Below are positions 13,320 through 24,760 of a DNA stretch of 64,000 bases, one piece after another. The notes under the pieces are model-generated. The model had not been told where the DNA came from. It searched no databases and worked only from the letters and a program-made list of their open reading frames with translations. A program made the position numbers and the translations under genes. How positions within the stretch are numbered: the first letter of the stretch is position 1; each line of letters begins with the position of its first letter. Source of the DNA: Megachile rotundata (lineage: Eukaryota > Arthropoda > Insecta > Hymenoptera > Megachilidae); assembly GCF_050947335.1 (NCBI RefSeq), contig NC_134997.1, forward strand, positions 7,192,001-7,256,000, given 5' to 3'.

Positions 13320-14275
13320 ATCTAAATTCCAACTTCCCAAATCCCAATTTCTCCAAAATCAAAATTTCCCCAAATCCCAGTTTTCACAAATTCCAAATTT
13401 CCCAAATTCCAATTTTCCCTATTTCCGCTTTCTCTAAATTAAAATTTTCCTAAATCCTAATTTTCCCATATTCCAATTTCCCTCAATTCCATTTTCCCAA
13501 ATTCCAATTTTCCTCTATTTCAAATTTCCCTAAATCCCAATTCCTCTAAATTCGAATTTCCCCAAATTCCAAATTCTTCAAATCCCAATTCTACCAAATT
13601 CCTCTTTCCTCAGATCTCAATTTTCCCAAATACTAATTTCCCTAAATTCCAAATTCTCCGAATCCCAATTTCCCCAAATCCCAATTTTACCAAATTTCAC
13701 TATCCTCAGATCTCAATTTTCCCAAATTCTAATTTCCCCAAATTCCAAATTCTTCAAATCCCAATTTCCCCAAATTCCACTTTCCTCAGATCTCAATTTT
13801 CCCAAATACTAATTTCCATAAATTCCAAATTCTCCGAATCCCAATTTTCCCAAATCTCAATTTTACCAAATTCCACTTTCCTCAGATCTCAATTTTCCCA
13901 AATTCTAATTGCCCTAAATTCCAAATTCCTCCAAATTCCAAATTTCCCTAAATCCCAATTCCCCAGAATCCCAAATTTCCCAAAATCCCAATTTCCCAAA
14001 TTCCCCAAAATCCCAATTTCCCAAAATCCCAAATTTCCCAAAATCCCAATTTCCCAAATTCCCCAAAATTCCAAAATCCCAATTTCCCTAAATCCCAGTT
14101 CCCAAAATCCCAGTTTCCCAAAATCCCAATTTCCCAAAATCCCAATTTCCCAAAATCCCAATTTCCCAAAATCTCAATTTCCCAAAATCCCAATTTCCCA
14201 AAATCCCAATTTCCCAAAATTCCAAATTCCCCAAAATCCCAAATTTCCCAAATCCCCAAACAAATATCGCAAAAT
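13320..14275. repeat. pyrimidine-rich CCCAAAATCCCAATTT array, third block
   Basis: Degenerate CCCAAATTCC family from 13320 to 13950, including a composite unit with TTTCCTCAGATCTCAATTTT that recurs near 13610, 13700, 13790 and 13880 (about 90-bp spacing). From 13970 to 14240 it becomes a more regular 16-bp array of AATTTCCCAAAATCCC. The minus-strand frames (GFWEIGILGNWDFGKL) are repeat translations. Confidence 0.94.
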
Positions 14276-15079
14276 CCGCAAATTCCTCAACTATCTAAAG
14301 ATCGTACAACCCCTTAGAAATTAAAAAATTCCAAATCATTTTTATCGGTGCAACCCCCAAATTACCATTCAATTCAAACCTCATATTCATCTCGAAAAGT
14401 ATATATCATCCAGAAGCACAGTACCGCTCATTTTTGTATTTAAGCAGCCTCTTCTTTTTTGTCTCGTAAACGGCGCATATTAAAACGTTTAATATCAACT
14501 AACGGATAAACGAAGCGAAATCTCGTACATGTACCGCAAATTGTACACGGTAGAGACGATAATACAAGAAGAAAATGCGTGTAACATGCGATGAAGCAAG
14601 TGTATCGATTATGTACGAATAATGATAATTAATTGGATAGAAATAAAATGATAATAGTGGCTCTTTCTTTTTTCCTTCGTTTTCGACTCATGCGTATGCA
14701 CGTCTCAGTGATTCATGAATCTTTCATTGTCATTAAGATACACTTTGCGTTACATCTTGAGCTACTTTATTATGCATACTGTAAAAAAACGAGTTCAGAT
14801 TTTTATGTTACACGTGTTCATCGATTTTTCTTTTATTAATTTATTTGGTGATAGAACATGTTCAATTAGAGCGAATTTATTATCTTGGTCATTATGGGGT
14901 CTGATATTGGGTGCGAGACATATTCTGCTAGTCTATCTTATTATAAGATATTTTTCTTTTGTGCGGATATATGGAGGTTATTTTGATTTAGATAGGTTAC
15001 ATGTTTGATATTTTGGAAGTGTTTTGGAAATATTTAGGGAAACGTTTTGGGAACGTTTTTGGAAACGTAATTTTTTCAT
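14276..15079. other. unique AT-rich DNA, no gene seen
   Basis: Two overlapping small frames (14633-14839, 14715-15008) in different phases, hydrophobic by base composition, with no recognised motif. The rest is featureless. Confidence 0.45.
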
Positions 15080-15575
15080 TTTGATCGACTTTATCTCTCA
15101 AGCTAAACTTGATGGAAATGGCAGTTCAAATGTGATAAGTTTTCATTTTTAATGCATTTTGAATACAGTTAAGGTTCAAGTCCAAGTACTATTTACGTAA
15201 TGAAGGATTACCAGATACAAAAGTGACATAACATTTTTACTTTCTTTAGTATCAGCTGATACACCATCAACATAACCTCTCAAGGTAAACTTGATGGAGT
15301 CGACAGCTCAAATGTGACATATCTTCACATGTTTAATACATTTTCAATACAGTTAAGGTTCAAGTCCAAGTACTATTTACGTAATGAAGGATTACCAGAT
15401 ACAAAAGTGATATAATATTTTTACTTTCTTTAGTATCAGCTGATACACCATCAACATAACCTCTCAAGGTAAACTTGATGCAGTCGACAGCTCAAATGTG
15501 ACATATCTTCACAGTTTTAATACATTTTGAATGCAGTAATAGTTCAAGTCCAATTATTGTTTACAAGATCAAGGA
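15080..15575. repeat. 183-bp tandem repeat, about 2.7 copies
   Basis: CTCTCAAGSTAAACTTGATG starts near 15095, 15277 and 15461 (periods 182 and 184). Shared marks include GCTCAAATGTGACATATC, AGGTTCAAGTCCAAG, TACGTAATGAAGGATTACC and AGTATCAGCTGATACACC. The first and second copies are close to identical over their second halves. Confidence 0.93.
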
Positions 15576-16255
15576 CTACTGAATGCAACAAAGAGCTAAT
15601 AATTTAAGTTTTTTTATTTGTTCATCGCAGCTGACAAATCAAGGGGTTAAAATAATTGTAGTGAAAAATCAAGTTTAATTACAGTTTATGTAGTATTTTT
15701 AATTTTAACGTTCTTCACTTGTTTATCGCAGATGACAATGGTGATGACGCACCTGACGCAGCAAATCAAGGGGTTAGGTTAGGTTAACAAATACCAAGTC
15801 CACTTACAATCTACATAATCAGGGATTACTAAATACCAAAATAATCTAAAATTCTAACTTTCTTCACTTGGTCATCGCAGTTGACAGCAGTGATGACGCA
15901 CCTGACGCACCAAATCAAGGGGTTAGGTTAGGTTAACAAATACCAAGTCCACTTACAATCTACATAATCAAGGATTACTAAATACCAAAATAACCTAAAA
16001 TTCTAACTTTCTTCACTTGGTCATCGCAGTTGACAGCAGTGATGACGCACCTGACGCAGCAAATCAAGGGGTTAAGTTAGGTTAACAAATACCAAGTCCA
16101 CTTACAATCTACATAATGAGGGATTACTAAATACCAAAATAACCTAAAATTCTAACTTTCTTCACTTGGTCCTCGCATATGATTGTCAGTATGATACACC
16201 TAACAAGACAAGGGGGTTAAAAATAATCGTACTGAAACCTCAAGTCCAATGTTTC
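15576..16255. repeat. 149-bp tandem repeat, about 4 copies, related to the 183-bp unit
   Basis: TCATCGCAGTTGACAGCAG and variants occur near 15722, 15872, 16021 and 16170 (149-150 bp). Each unit carries GATGACGCACCTGACGCA, CAAATCAAGGGGTTAGGTTA, ACCAAGTCCACTTACAATC and TTCTAACTTTCTTCACTTGG. The junction phrase (TTTCTT...CATCGCAGYTGAYA) resembles TTTCTTTAGTATCAGCTGATA of the 183-bp array, so the two arrays are probably old relatives. TTAGG dimers occur in each unit. Confidence 0.93.
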
Positions 16256-17200
16256 AGAAATGTCCTGAACTAAAAAATGTCCTTCACCTTTCCTTACCGT
16301 TACTCCTAGTAACTATGATCAATGGTAAAAGAAAAGTGGTGAAATATAAAATGGGAGAATGTAAAGTGCATAATTACTTAAACGATATTGGAGGAAAGGA
16401 TTTTACATCCGCAGAAGCATATCCTTAGAAAAGGCAGAAGGTATCCTTAAGGTTGGACTTGTAAGGTGCATTCCCGATCCTGCTACGAAACCGGCCTCGC
16501 CGCACAAAAAAAGGGAAATAATTAGCGGAGGTGTTAATGAAATACCAAACAAACGCCGTGGGACACCGGGTCGGCGCCTCTGAACTGCCAACCAGACATC
16601 CTCGACACAGTCCACGGCGCCGTTTTCTTTTCCTCGTCCTTCTGTAACGCTGCAACCGCTACTCTCCTAACGTATCTCCTTGTTTCCCCTCCCTACGTTT
16701 CCGACTTACCTCGCTATGTCTCATCGGACACTCTTTTAACCCTTCACGAATTTTTGTCGACTTTCGACGAAGAATGCATCTGGCCGACTCGAAAATCCAC
16801 GTCGCACCAAACCTGGATACGGTTCAACGGACATTTAATTTAGTATGCCCTCGCTTTTGGGCAGCTGGGATGTCACGTTGACCTGGCCGGGGATGGGATA
16901 ACTGTGGGCAGATCAAGTGCAAAGAAACTCGATGTACACGTTTATTTCGGTCGTTCGTTTTCAATGTGGGCCAAGTTTCTTACTTTTTACTGGATATTTT
17001 ACGATAAGAGTATATTCAAGTGACCGATTCACAAGATTCAAACAAATTGTTTAATTTGAGATGGCATTCTTGAAATTTGTACTTGATAAATTTTGATAAA
17101 GAACGTGTGTACTTTATAGGTAGCTTGTCTATTTATTTTTCTTCATTTTTAATTTTAAATTAAGGGTACGTAGGTTTAGTGTCAAGGGTTTGCGTTAAGA
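16256..17200. other. non-repetitive stretch with CpG-containing island
   Basis: 16480-16960 is relatively GC-rich (CCGGGTCGGCGCC, CCACGGCGCCG, CCTGGCCGGGG). The overlapping minus frames 16403-16615 and 16425-16655 show no domain. The flanks are AT-rich. Candidate regulatory DNA only. Confidence 0.4.
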
Positions 17201-17530
17201 TGAATTGGAAGATACTGATAATCTAACCTAACCTGAATTAGAAGATATTGATAGCCTAACCTAACCTAAATTAAAAGATATCGATAACTTAACCTAACCT
17301 GAATTAGAAGATACTGATAATCTAACCTAACCTGAATTAGAAGATATTGATAGCCTAACCTAACCAGAATTAAAAGATATCGATAACTTAACCTAACCTG
17401 AATTAGAAGATATTGATAGCCTAACTTAACCTGAAGTAGAAGATATTAATAGCCTAACCTAACCTGAATTAGAAGATATTGATAACCTAACCTAACCTGA
17501 ATTAGAAGATATTGATAACCTAACCAAATA
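17201..17530. repeat. 33-bp tandem array containing telomere-type CCTAA units
   Basis: About ten copies of a 33-bp unit: GAATTAGAAGATATTGATAG followed by CCTAACCTAACCT. GAATTAGAAG falls at 17301 and 17334, with diverged GAATTAAAAG copies near 17267 and 17367. The CCTAACCTAACC part equals two to three units of the insect telomere repeat (TTAGG on the other strand). Confidence 0.93.
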
Positions 17531-17774
17531 TGAGCAAAATTAAATGGACAAAGTTTCTGGAGTTTGTGGTTAATGTCTGTGGTGTACGTTTATTATCTAA
17601 TAGCGTTTAAGAAGTTAATATTCAAGTTCGTAATATTACCTCGATAACCTCAAAAAGAATACATCACTGGGAAATTGGAAATTTTAGAGGTTAGGTTCTG
17701 GGGAATTTAGAGATGTAGGAGGTTTAAGGAGTTTGATAATTTGATCATTTGGAAATTTGGAAATTTAGTTGGTA

Positions 17775-18370
17775 TCAAATATTGAGAAATTGAGGAATTG
17801 AAGAATTGAAGAATTGAAGAATTGAGGAATTGAAGAATTGAAGAATTGAAGAATTGAAGAATTGAAGAATTGAAGAATTGAAGAATTGAAGAATTGAAGA
17901 ATTGAAGAATTGAAGAATTGAAGAATTAGAGAATTGACAAATAGAAAAATTGAGAAATTGAGAAATTGAGAAGTTGAGAAGTTGAGAAATTGAGAAATTG
18001 AGAAGTTGAAAAATTGAGAAATTGAGAAATTGAGAAATTGAGAAATTGAGAAATTGAGAAATTGAGAAGTTGAGAAGTTGAGAAATTGAGAAATTGAGAA
18101 GTTGAGAAATTGAGAAGTTGAGAAATTGAGAAATTGAGAAGTTGAAAAATTGAGAAATTGAGAAATTGAGAAATTGAAAAATTGAAAAATTGAGAAATTG
18201 AGGAATTGAGAATTGAGAATTGGAAAAATTGAAAAATCGAAAAATTGAAGAATGGAAAAATTGAAGAATCGAAAAATTGAAAAATTGAAAAATTGAAAAA
18301 TTGAAAAATTGAAAAATTGAAAAATTGAAAAATTGAAAAATTGAAAAATTGAAAAATTGAAAAATGGAAA
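17775..18370. repeat. 9-bp AATTGAAGA/AATTGAGAA array
   Basis: About 590 bp of near-perfect 9-bp units. They run from GAATTGAAG (17795-17930) through AAATTGAGA/AGTTGAGAA mixtures (17940-18200) to AAATTGAAA (18260-18365), so sequence variants are sorted along the array. Because 9 is a multiple of 3, minus-strand frames stay open (17775-18377, 17926-18402; FSIFQFFN-like), giving the longest frame of the window without any gene behind it. Confidence 0.96.
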
Positions 18371-18955
18371 TTTTCATAATTTGATAATAATGTCACCCAC
18401 AAAATATTAATTAATCATACAGACATTCACAACGTCTCCAATCATTATGAATCAATACCTAATCAATAGTTAAATAAAATAAAAACTAAAGAAAAATTGA
18501 TCTACCTGTTCAATCAGCAACGTACCAAACACAATTTTTCCCACGAATAATTTAAAGAAAACAGAACACGAGCTTGGTTCCTCGATTAATTGCGAAGCTT
18601 CCAACACCCCTTAACGAAGATATGTAAATTATGATACCCGATATTCGGATTCTGACCTGCTGATCAAACACCCTTAACCGTACCTGTATTTTTTTTTTAC
18701 TTCGCTCTTTTAGTAACACGCTACCCTACGATACCTCTCTCCGATATTTTTTCACTTTGCTTTCGCTTTTGCTCGGTCCTCTTACTCTATTTACGTCCCT
18801 TTTTATTTTTATACTCTTCTTCACGTCGTCTTATCTACCTGTTCTAAATTCAGGATTTTTTATGCGGCTCCCATCGTTCTGCTGTCAAGGGTTATCCATC
18901 GTTTTTGTACGAGCACGTGTTTCTTGGAAATATGCTTTAACCTAATTGTTGAGTA
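18371..18955. other. unique DNA, no gene seen
   Basis: AT-rich, with a mixed-composition piece at 18650-18930 (frame 18757-18945, hydrophobic, no recognisable signal or domain). Confidence 0.4.
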
Positions 18956-18959
18956 ACTC

Positions 18960-19690
18960 GTACTTGAAACGTTTGGAAAAAATATTTTGGAGCGTGAGAT
19001 TTTGAGAAAAAAAATTTGGGAAGTTGGAAATTTTGAAGGCTAGGTATTGGTGAATTTGAGAATTGGAGAAGTTCGATATTTGGAGATTTTGGAAATTTGG
19101 GAGTTTAGATTATTTGGGGGATATTGAGAATTTTGGAATTTAGGTCGTTTGGGGAATTTGAGAATTTGGGAAGTTAGGTGTTTGGGAAATTTGGATATTT
19201 GGAAATTTAGGTTATTTGGGGAATTTGAGAATTTGGGAAGTTTGGTATTTGGGGATTTTGGAGATTTGGAAATTTAGATTATTTGGGCAATTTTGAGAAT
19301 TTGGAAATTTAGGTTATTTTGGGAATTTGAGAATTTGGGAAGTTTGGTAATTGGGGATTTTGGAGATTTGGAAATTTAGATTATTTGGGCAATTTTGAAA
19401 ATTTGGAAATTTAGGTTATTTTGGGAACTTGAGAATTTGGGAAGTTTGGTAATTGGGGATTTTGGAGATTTGGAAATTTAGATTATTTGGGCAATTTTGA
19501 GAATTTGGAAATTTAGGTTATTTGAGGAATTTGAAAATTTGAAAATTTGGAAGTTTGGAACTTTGGAAGTTTGAAAGTTTGAAAGTTTGGAAAGTTGGAT
19601 CTTTGTAAAATTGGAAAATTGGAAAATTTGGGAATTTAGAAATTTGCAAACTGGGAAACTTAGAAATTTGGAAATTTAGAAATTTGTTAG
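18960..19690. repeat. purine-rich GAATTTGGGAAGTTTGG array
   Basis: Opposite orientation to the CCCAAATTC blocks. Higher-order unit of about 102 bp (GAATTTGGGAAGTTTGGTAA near 19331 and 19433; AAATTTAGATTATTTGGGCA follows each). The right end (19520-19690) simplifies to TTTGGAAGT units. Confidence 0.93.
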
Positions 19691-20350
19691 TCAACAACGG
19701 TTTCAACCATCAATTTTAATAAATGCACATATATGTCCTAACTAACCTATAACAATTATTAGTTATTATAAGTTAAAACCTAACCTAACCTCTTTTCTCG
19801 TTAACCCCTTCTTTCGACATTCTCATTTAGTTTTCAAAATTATTTGTTCAATCTAAAATAGTGTTATACAACATTATTTTATTAAAAACAGTAATATCAT
19901 GAGAAAGTAAATAAATGTAAAAAAAAACAATATCTGATGCATATAAAAAGTATGACGTATAGGTGATATTAAGACCAACGATGATTCGCCACCCACATTC
20001 TACCAGTAGCAAGCTACTTTAAAATCCCTGCTTTCTTCTTTTTCCCTTCACGATCCCATCCCTTCTCATCCTTATTATCTTTTTTTTCATGTTTCGGGAT
20101 CCATTTTGCCGCCAATCAATCACTTGAGCTGTGCTATCTCCTCTGATTGTAAAGGATATTTCGTTAGAACCGTGATCCATTATTTAAAATAACAAATTCT
20201 GAATAGATTACTTATCAATGATGTAAAGAGAGTTATTGATTACTTATTAATAATTGATAGATATCTATCTATGAGTAAAGACTATTTATTAAAAATTTTG
20301 AAGGACATTTGTTTAGGTTCAATAATTATTTATTAGTAATTTCAAGGATA
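19691..20350. other. unique DNA, no gene seen
   Basis: AT-rich with a short mixed-composition piece at 19970-20170. Degenerate AATAATTGATAGATATTTATC phrases start near 20240 and reappear after the next array. Confidence 0.4.
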
Positions 20351-20354
20351 TTTA

Positions 20355-21130
20355 TCTATGGCCAAATTTCCAAATTTCCAAACTTCCAAATTTCCAAATT
20401 TCCAAATTTCTAAATTTTCAAATTTCCAAATTTCCAAATTTCCAAATTTCCAAATTTTTAAAGATCCAAAGTTCCAAAGATCCAACTTTCCAAACTTCTA
20501 AATTTCCAAATTTCCAAATTTCCAAAGTTCTAAAAATCCAACTTTCCAACTTTCCAAATTTCCAAAGTTCCAAAGATCCAACTTTTCAAACTTCCAAATT
20601 TCCAAATTTCCAAACTTCCAAATTTCCAAATTTCCAAGTTTCCAAATTTCCAAATTTCCAAATTTTCAAATTTCCAAATTTCCAAATTTCCATAGATCCA
20701 ACTTTCCAAATTTCCAAAGTTCCAAAGATCCAACTTTCCAAACTTCTAAATTTCCAAATTTCCAAAGTTCTAAAAATCCAACTTTCCAAATTTCCAAAGT
20801 TCCAAAGATCCAACTTTTCAAACTTCCAAATTTCCAAATTTCCAAACTTCCAAATTTTCAAATTTCCAAATTTCCAAATTTCCAAATTTCCAAATTTCCA
20901 AATTTCCAAATTTCCAAATTTTCAAATTTCCAAATTTCCATAGACCCAACTTTCCAAATTTCCAAAGTTCCAAAGATCCAACTTTCCAAACTTCTAAATT
21001 TCCAAATTTCCAAATTTCCAAATTTCCAAACTTCCAAATTTCCAAATTTCCAAATTTCCAAATTTCCAAATTTCCAAACTTCCAAAGATCCAACTTTTCA
21101 AACTTCCAAATTTGCAAATTGACTAATTTC
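20355..21130. repeat. 8-bp AAATTTCC array
   Basis: About 775 bp of AAATTTCC octamers, interrupted by a recurring phrase (AGTTCCAAAGATCCAACTTT) near 20470, 20565, 20718, 20800, 20965 and 21080 that marks a higher-order structure of about 90-160 bp. Three octamers make eight codons, so every minus frame stays open as IWKFGNLE octapeptides (20530-20733, 20586-20909, 20818-21117, 20858-21085). Confidence 0.96.
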
Positions 21131-23454
21131 CAAATTCACAAATTATTTCTTAATAATTGGAAAGTTATTTCAAAGACCATCGATTAATACTTTAAAGATA
21201 TTTCACTGTGCTCAGTGACTAGTTATTCACAATTTAAGGACATTTATCTATGTTGTCAATTTACAATAATTTTAGGGATATTTATCTAGGTTCAATAATT
21301 ATTTATTAATAATTTAAGAGACATTTGTCTATGTTCAATAATTATTTATTATAATAACTTCAGGATATTTATGTCTGAGAAGTGTTTTTTTATTACTTAA
21401 AGAGAAATTCATTTCTATAAATGAATTTTTACAAAGAAGACATATGTAGCAATAATGATTGAAATAATATTATGTTTCACACTATGAAATTAAATTAAAG
21501 TGTAAACATCAGCCACGTATTTTAAAAGAATTTGAGAAAGTTTCCAAAGTTTTTGTGTCCAAGTGAATTGCACCCTTACATTATTTGTAGTGATCAATTT
21601 TACCAACTTTAGTACGTAATCTACATTATTTATTTATTTACTTGAGCAGTTAAGACTTTATCAAGTATAGTGAATATATTCTTCACAATAAAATGATCAA
21701 TTTATATTAACTTTTTTAGGTAACTTACAATATTTATCTAACTGTAAATAATTTTCTTATTTATTTAAACAGTGAAATTTTGTCCACTTCGATCGCAATG
21801 GAATTATTCAGTAATCAACGTTCAAACAGACAATACTATTAAATGCCTTTTAAATAAAATGCAAGATAATCTAAATAAATTATCTACATCGACTACGCGT
21901 TTCTAAATAAAATGCAAGATAATGATACATAGTAACAGCATAAGTATTTGAAGCAAACAAGTTCTAATCTATGTTAAAATTTTCAGTATAACATATCAAG
22001 GTAGAATGATTAATGATTACAGTTGTTTGATGTAATGATTAGTTATACTAATTGTACGGTTAAAACGGTAGTATATTAATCCTCTAGTTATTGTGACAGA
22101 CATTTCATTTAAAATGTAAATCGAGACATATCCTGCCTCTTATCTAACGATTAATCAAATATTCTTCGAGTTAAATAACTCATCAATAACTTTTGTTACG
22201 AAGTATCTTTACTTCTCTAAAATTTTAACTTTAGAAATTTTAGAAGGAAGGCTCAAAATTTTATTTTAGAGAATTTTTTAGAAATCGAAGAGCTCCTTAA
22301 AATTTTCGATGCTTAGGAAATTTTAAAAATTTGGAAAAATTGGGAAATTTTATTTTTGGTAATATTTTTTATAAATTTTGAAACTAAAATTGAACATTTC
22401 TGTAATTACACATATTTTATTTTCATTAAGTTTAAAATTTTGCTAAGTCTAATCAATCTATCTATAATTAAACTAAGTAACAATCTATTAATTTTAATTT
22501 AATCGTACAAAAAAATTCATAATACACTCTAAGGTGATTTTGAAATATTCCACGATAATTACTAGAAATTACATTCTAATAATATATTATTAAAAAAGTA
22601 GAAAGTAATATTTCTTGGCGATTAATTTCCAAGTACCTCAAAAATAATTCTGACGTAATAAACAAAATTACATTAAATTTGAATCCATTAAAATAAAAGT
22701 ACGAAACGTCCTTTCACCATAAACGAATAAATAATTAAAATGAAAAATTATAGCTCGCGACGAAATAATAATGCTAAAACGAAATGAAACGCAACAGGTA
22801 CATAAAACCAGTTTCTCCGCGAAGACATAAAATATTTCTGAAGCGTTGATTTACAGGTATTTCGAAAAACAGTTTTTTGCGAAACGCCACACAATATCAC
22901 CGCGTGTTATCGAGCGATTAATTGATCTTAAATCATACATTAATCGGTCGCGATTGATACACATTGTACGTGTTGCCGGTGTCTCCGATTGCTCTTGAAT
23001 CGCTGTAATATTTAAATGGCAAACTGAATATTTTATAACCGAAGCCGCATGAATTGCATGCATTATTCATGCTTTCCAGAAATCGTACAGGGACGGTGCA
23101 ACGCGATGTCAATTAAGCATTCATTATTACCGCATATATTATAAACCCGACTTCGAAATGTCAATTTTTTTTTTCTAAACACGCATCGATGTTGCCTCGC
23201 ACCGAGATCGGTTGTACCCTCTATTTACTCTCTTAACGAGTTGCTCGATAAGACTTTGAAAACACGTCAAGCGTTTCCGTTTTACGCCGTAAGATTCCTC
23301 AAACATCGCAAAGGTCGGACGGTTTTGAATTCAGAATCTTGATGAGAAGTTGACGTGCGTGCGATTCAACCGTCTGTGCTATGTAATGTATGGAGACGTA
23401 CGCTGGGAAACGAATGTAGTTGCTTTACAGATAGTTTTCAGATAATTTAGAGAC
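21131..23454. other. unique AT-rich DNA ending in a CpG-containing island
   Basis: 21140-21400 has degenerate TTCAATAATTATTTATTAAT phrases. 21400-22760 is very AT-rich and featureless. 22780-23410 has more CpG (CGCGTGTTATCGAGCG, GATCGGTTGTACC) and is a possible regulatory segment. No gene supported. Confidence 0.45.
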
Positions 23455-24760
23455 TGCGAGGTTTGAATTGATGGGGAGGCGATTTCGGGATATGGGGAGT
23501 TGGGGATTTGGGGATTTGGGGAGTTGGGGATTTGGGGAGTTGGGGAGTTGGGTATTTGGGGATTTGGGGATTTGGGGATTTGGGGATTTACGAATGTAGA
23601 TATTTGGGGATTTAGGGATTTTGGGATTTGGGGATTTAAGCACTTGAAGACTTAGGAATTTGGGGATTTAGGGATTTGGAGATTTAGGGATTTGGGAAAT
23701 TTTGGTAGTTGGAGATTTAGGTATTTGGGAATTTAGGTAAGTTGGAGATTTAGGTATTTGGGGATTTAGGTAAGGTGGAGATTTAGGTATTTGGGGATTT
23801 AGGTAAGGTGGAGATTTAGGTAATTGGGATTTAGAGATTTGAAGATTTGGGGACTTAGCGATTTATGGGTTTATGTATTTGGGGATTTAGGGATTTAAAG
23901 GCTTAGGTATTGGGGATTTAGGGATTTGGAGATTTAGGTATTTGGGGATTCAGGTAAGTTGGAGATTTAGGTATTTGGGGATTTGGGGATTTGCGAAATT
24001 AGGTATTTGTGGATTGCTGGATTTGAGGATTTAGAGATTTGCGCTTTTAGTAGTTTGGAGATTTAGGTATTTGGGGATTTGGGGATTTGCGAAATTAGGT
24101 ATTTGTGGATTGCTGGATTTGAGGATTTAGAGATTTACGCTTTTAGGAGTTTGGAGATTTAGGTATTTGGGAATGTAAAGTTTTCGCAATTTCGAAATTT
24201 GAGGATATAGGGATTTGGAGACTTGTGGAACTGAAAACATGAGAATTTGGAAATTTAGGATTTGAGAAATTGAGAAATTTGGAAACTTAGAGATTTCAAG
24301 ATTTAAATAACCGAAAATATCAGAATTAGGGAATTTGGGAATTTAAGATTTGAGAAATTCGAACATTTAGGGATTTCGTGATTTTGGGAATTGGAAATAC
24401 TGGAATTTGGGTGTTTAGAAATTTAAAAACTTAAAAACTTGAAAATTTGGAATTTAGGAATTTGAAAATTAAGGGAATTGGAGATTTAGGAATTGGAAGT
24501 ATTGGTATTTGGGAATTTAGGAATTTCCAAATTTGAAAATGTGGGACCTTTGGACTTTGGAAATTTACTAGTTTATAAATGTGAAAATATACGAATTTGG
24601 AAATTCTGAAATCTATTAGAAATTTAGGGACTTCGAAATTTACAAAGTTCACAAATTTAAGAATTGAGATTTAAGGAATTGATAAATTTGTAAAGTTTTA
24701 TGTTTGGAAATCTTGAAGTTTAAGAATTTAAGAATTTTTATATCTGAAACATTGAGAGTT
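23455..24760. repeat. purine-rich GGGGATTTGGGGATTT array
   Basis: 23480-23600 is near-regular GGGATTTGG with 8-9 bp units. 23650-24180 has GATTTAGGTATTTGGG variants, including a duplicated block of about 97 bp (GATTTGCGAAATTAGGTATT near 23989 and 24086). 24180-24760 decays into AATTTGGAAATTTAGG-like words. Confidence 0.93.

Noticed and set aside
17775..18402. 200- and 158-codon minus-strand frames
   Set aside because: They arise because the 9-bp repeat preserves frame; the protein is only FSISQFLN-type repetition.
20530..21117. Octapeptide-repeat frames on the minus strand
   Set aside because: Translation of the AAATTTCC array in several frames at once; no start or coding context.
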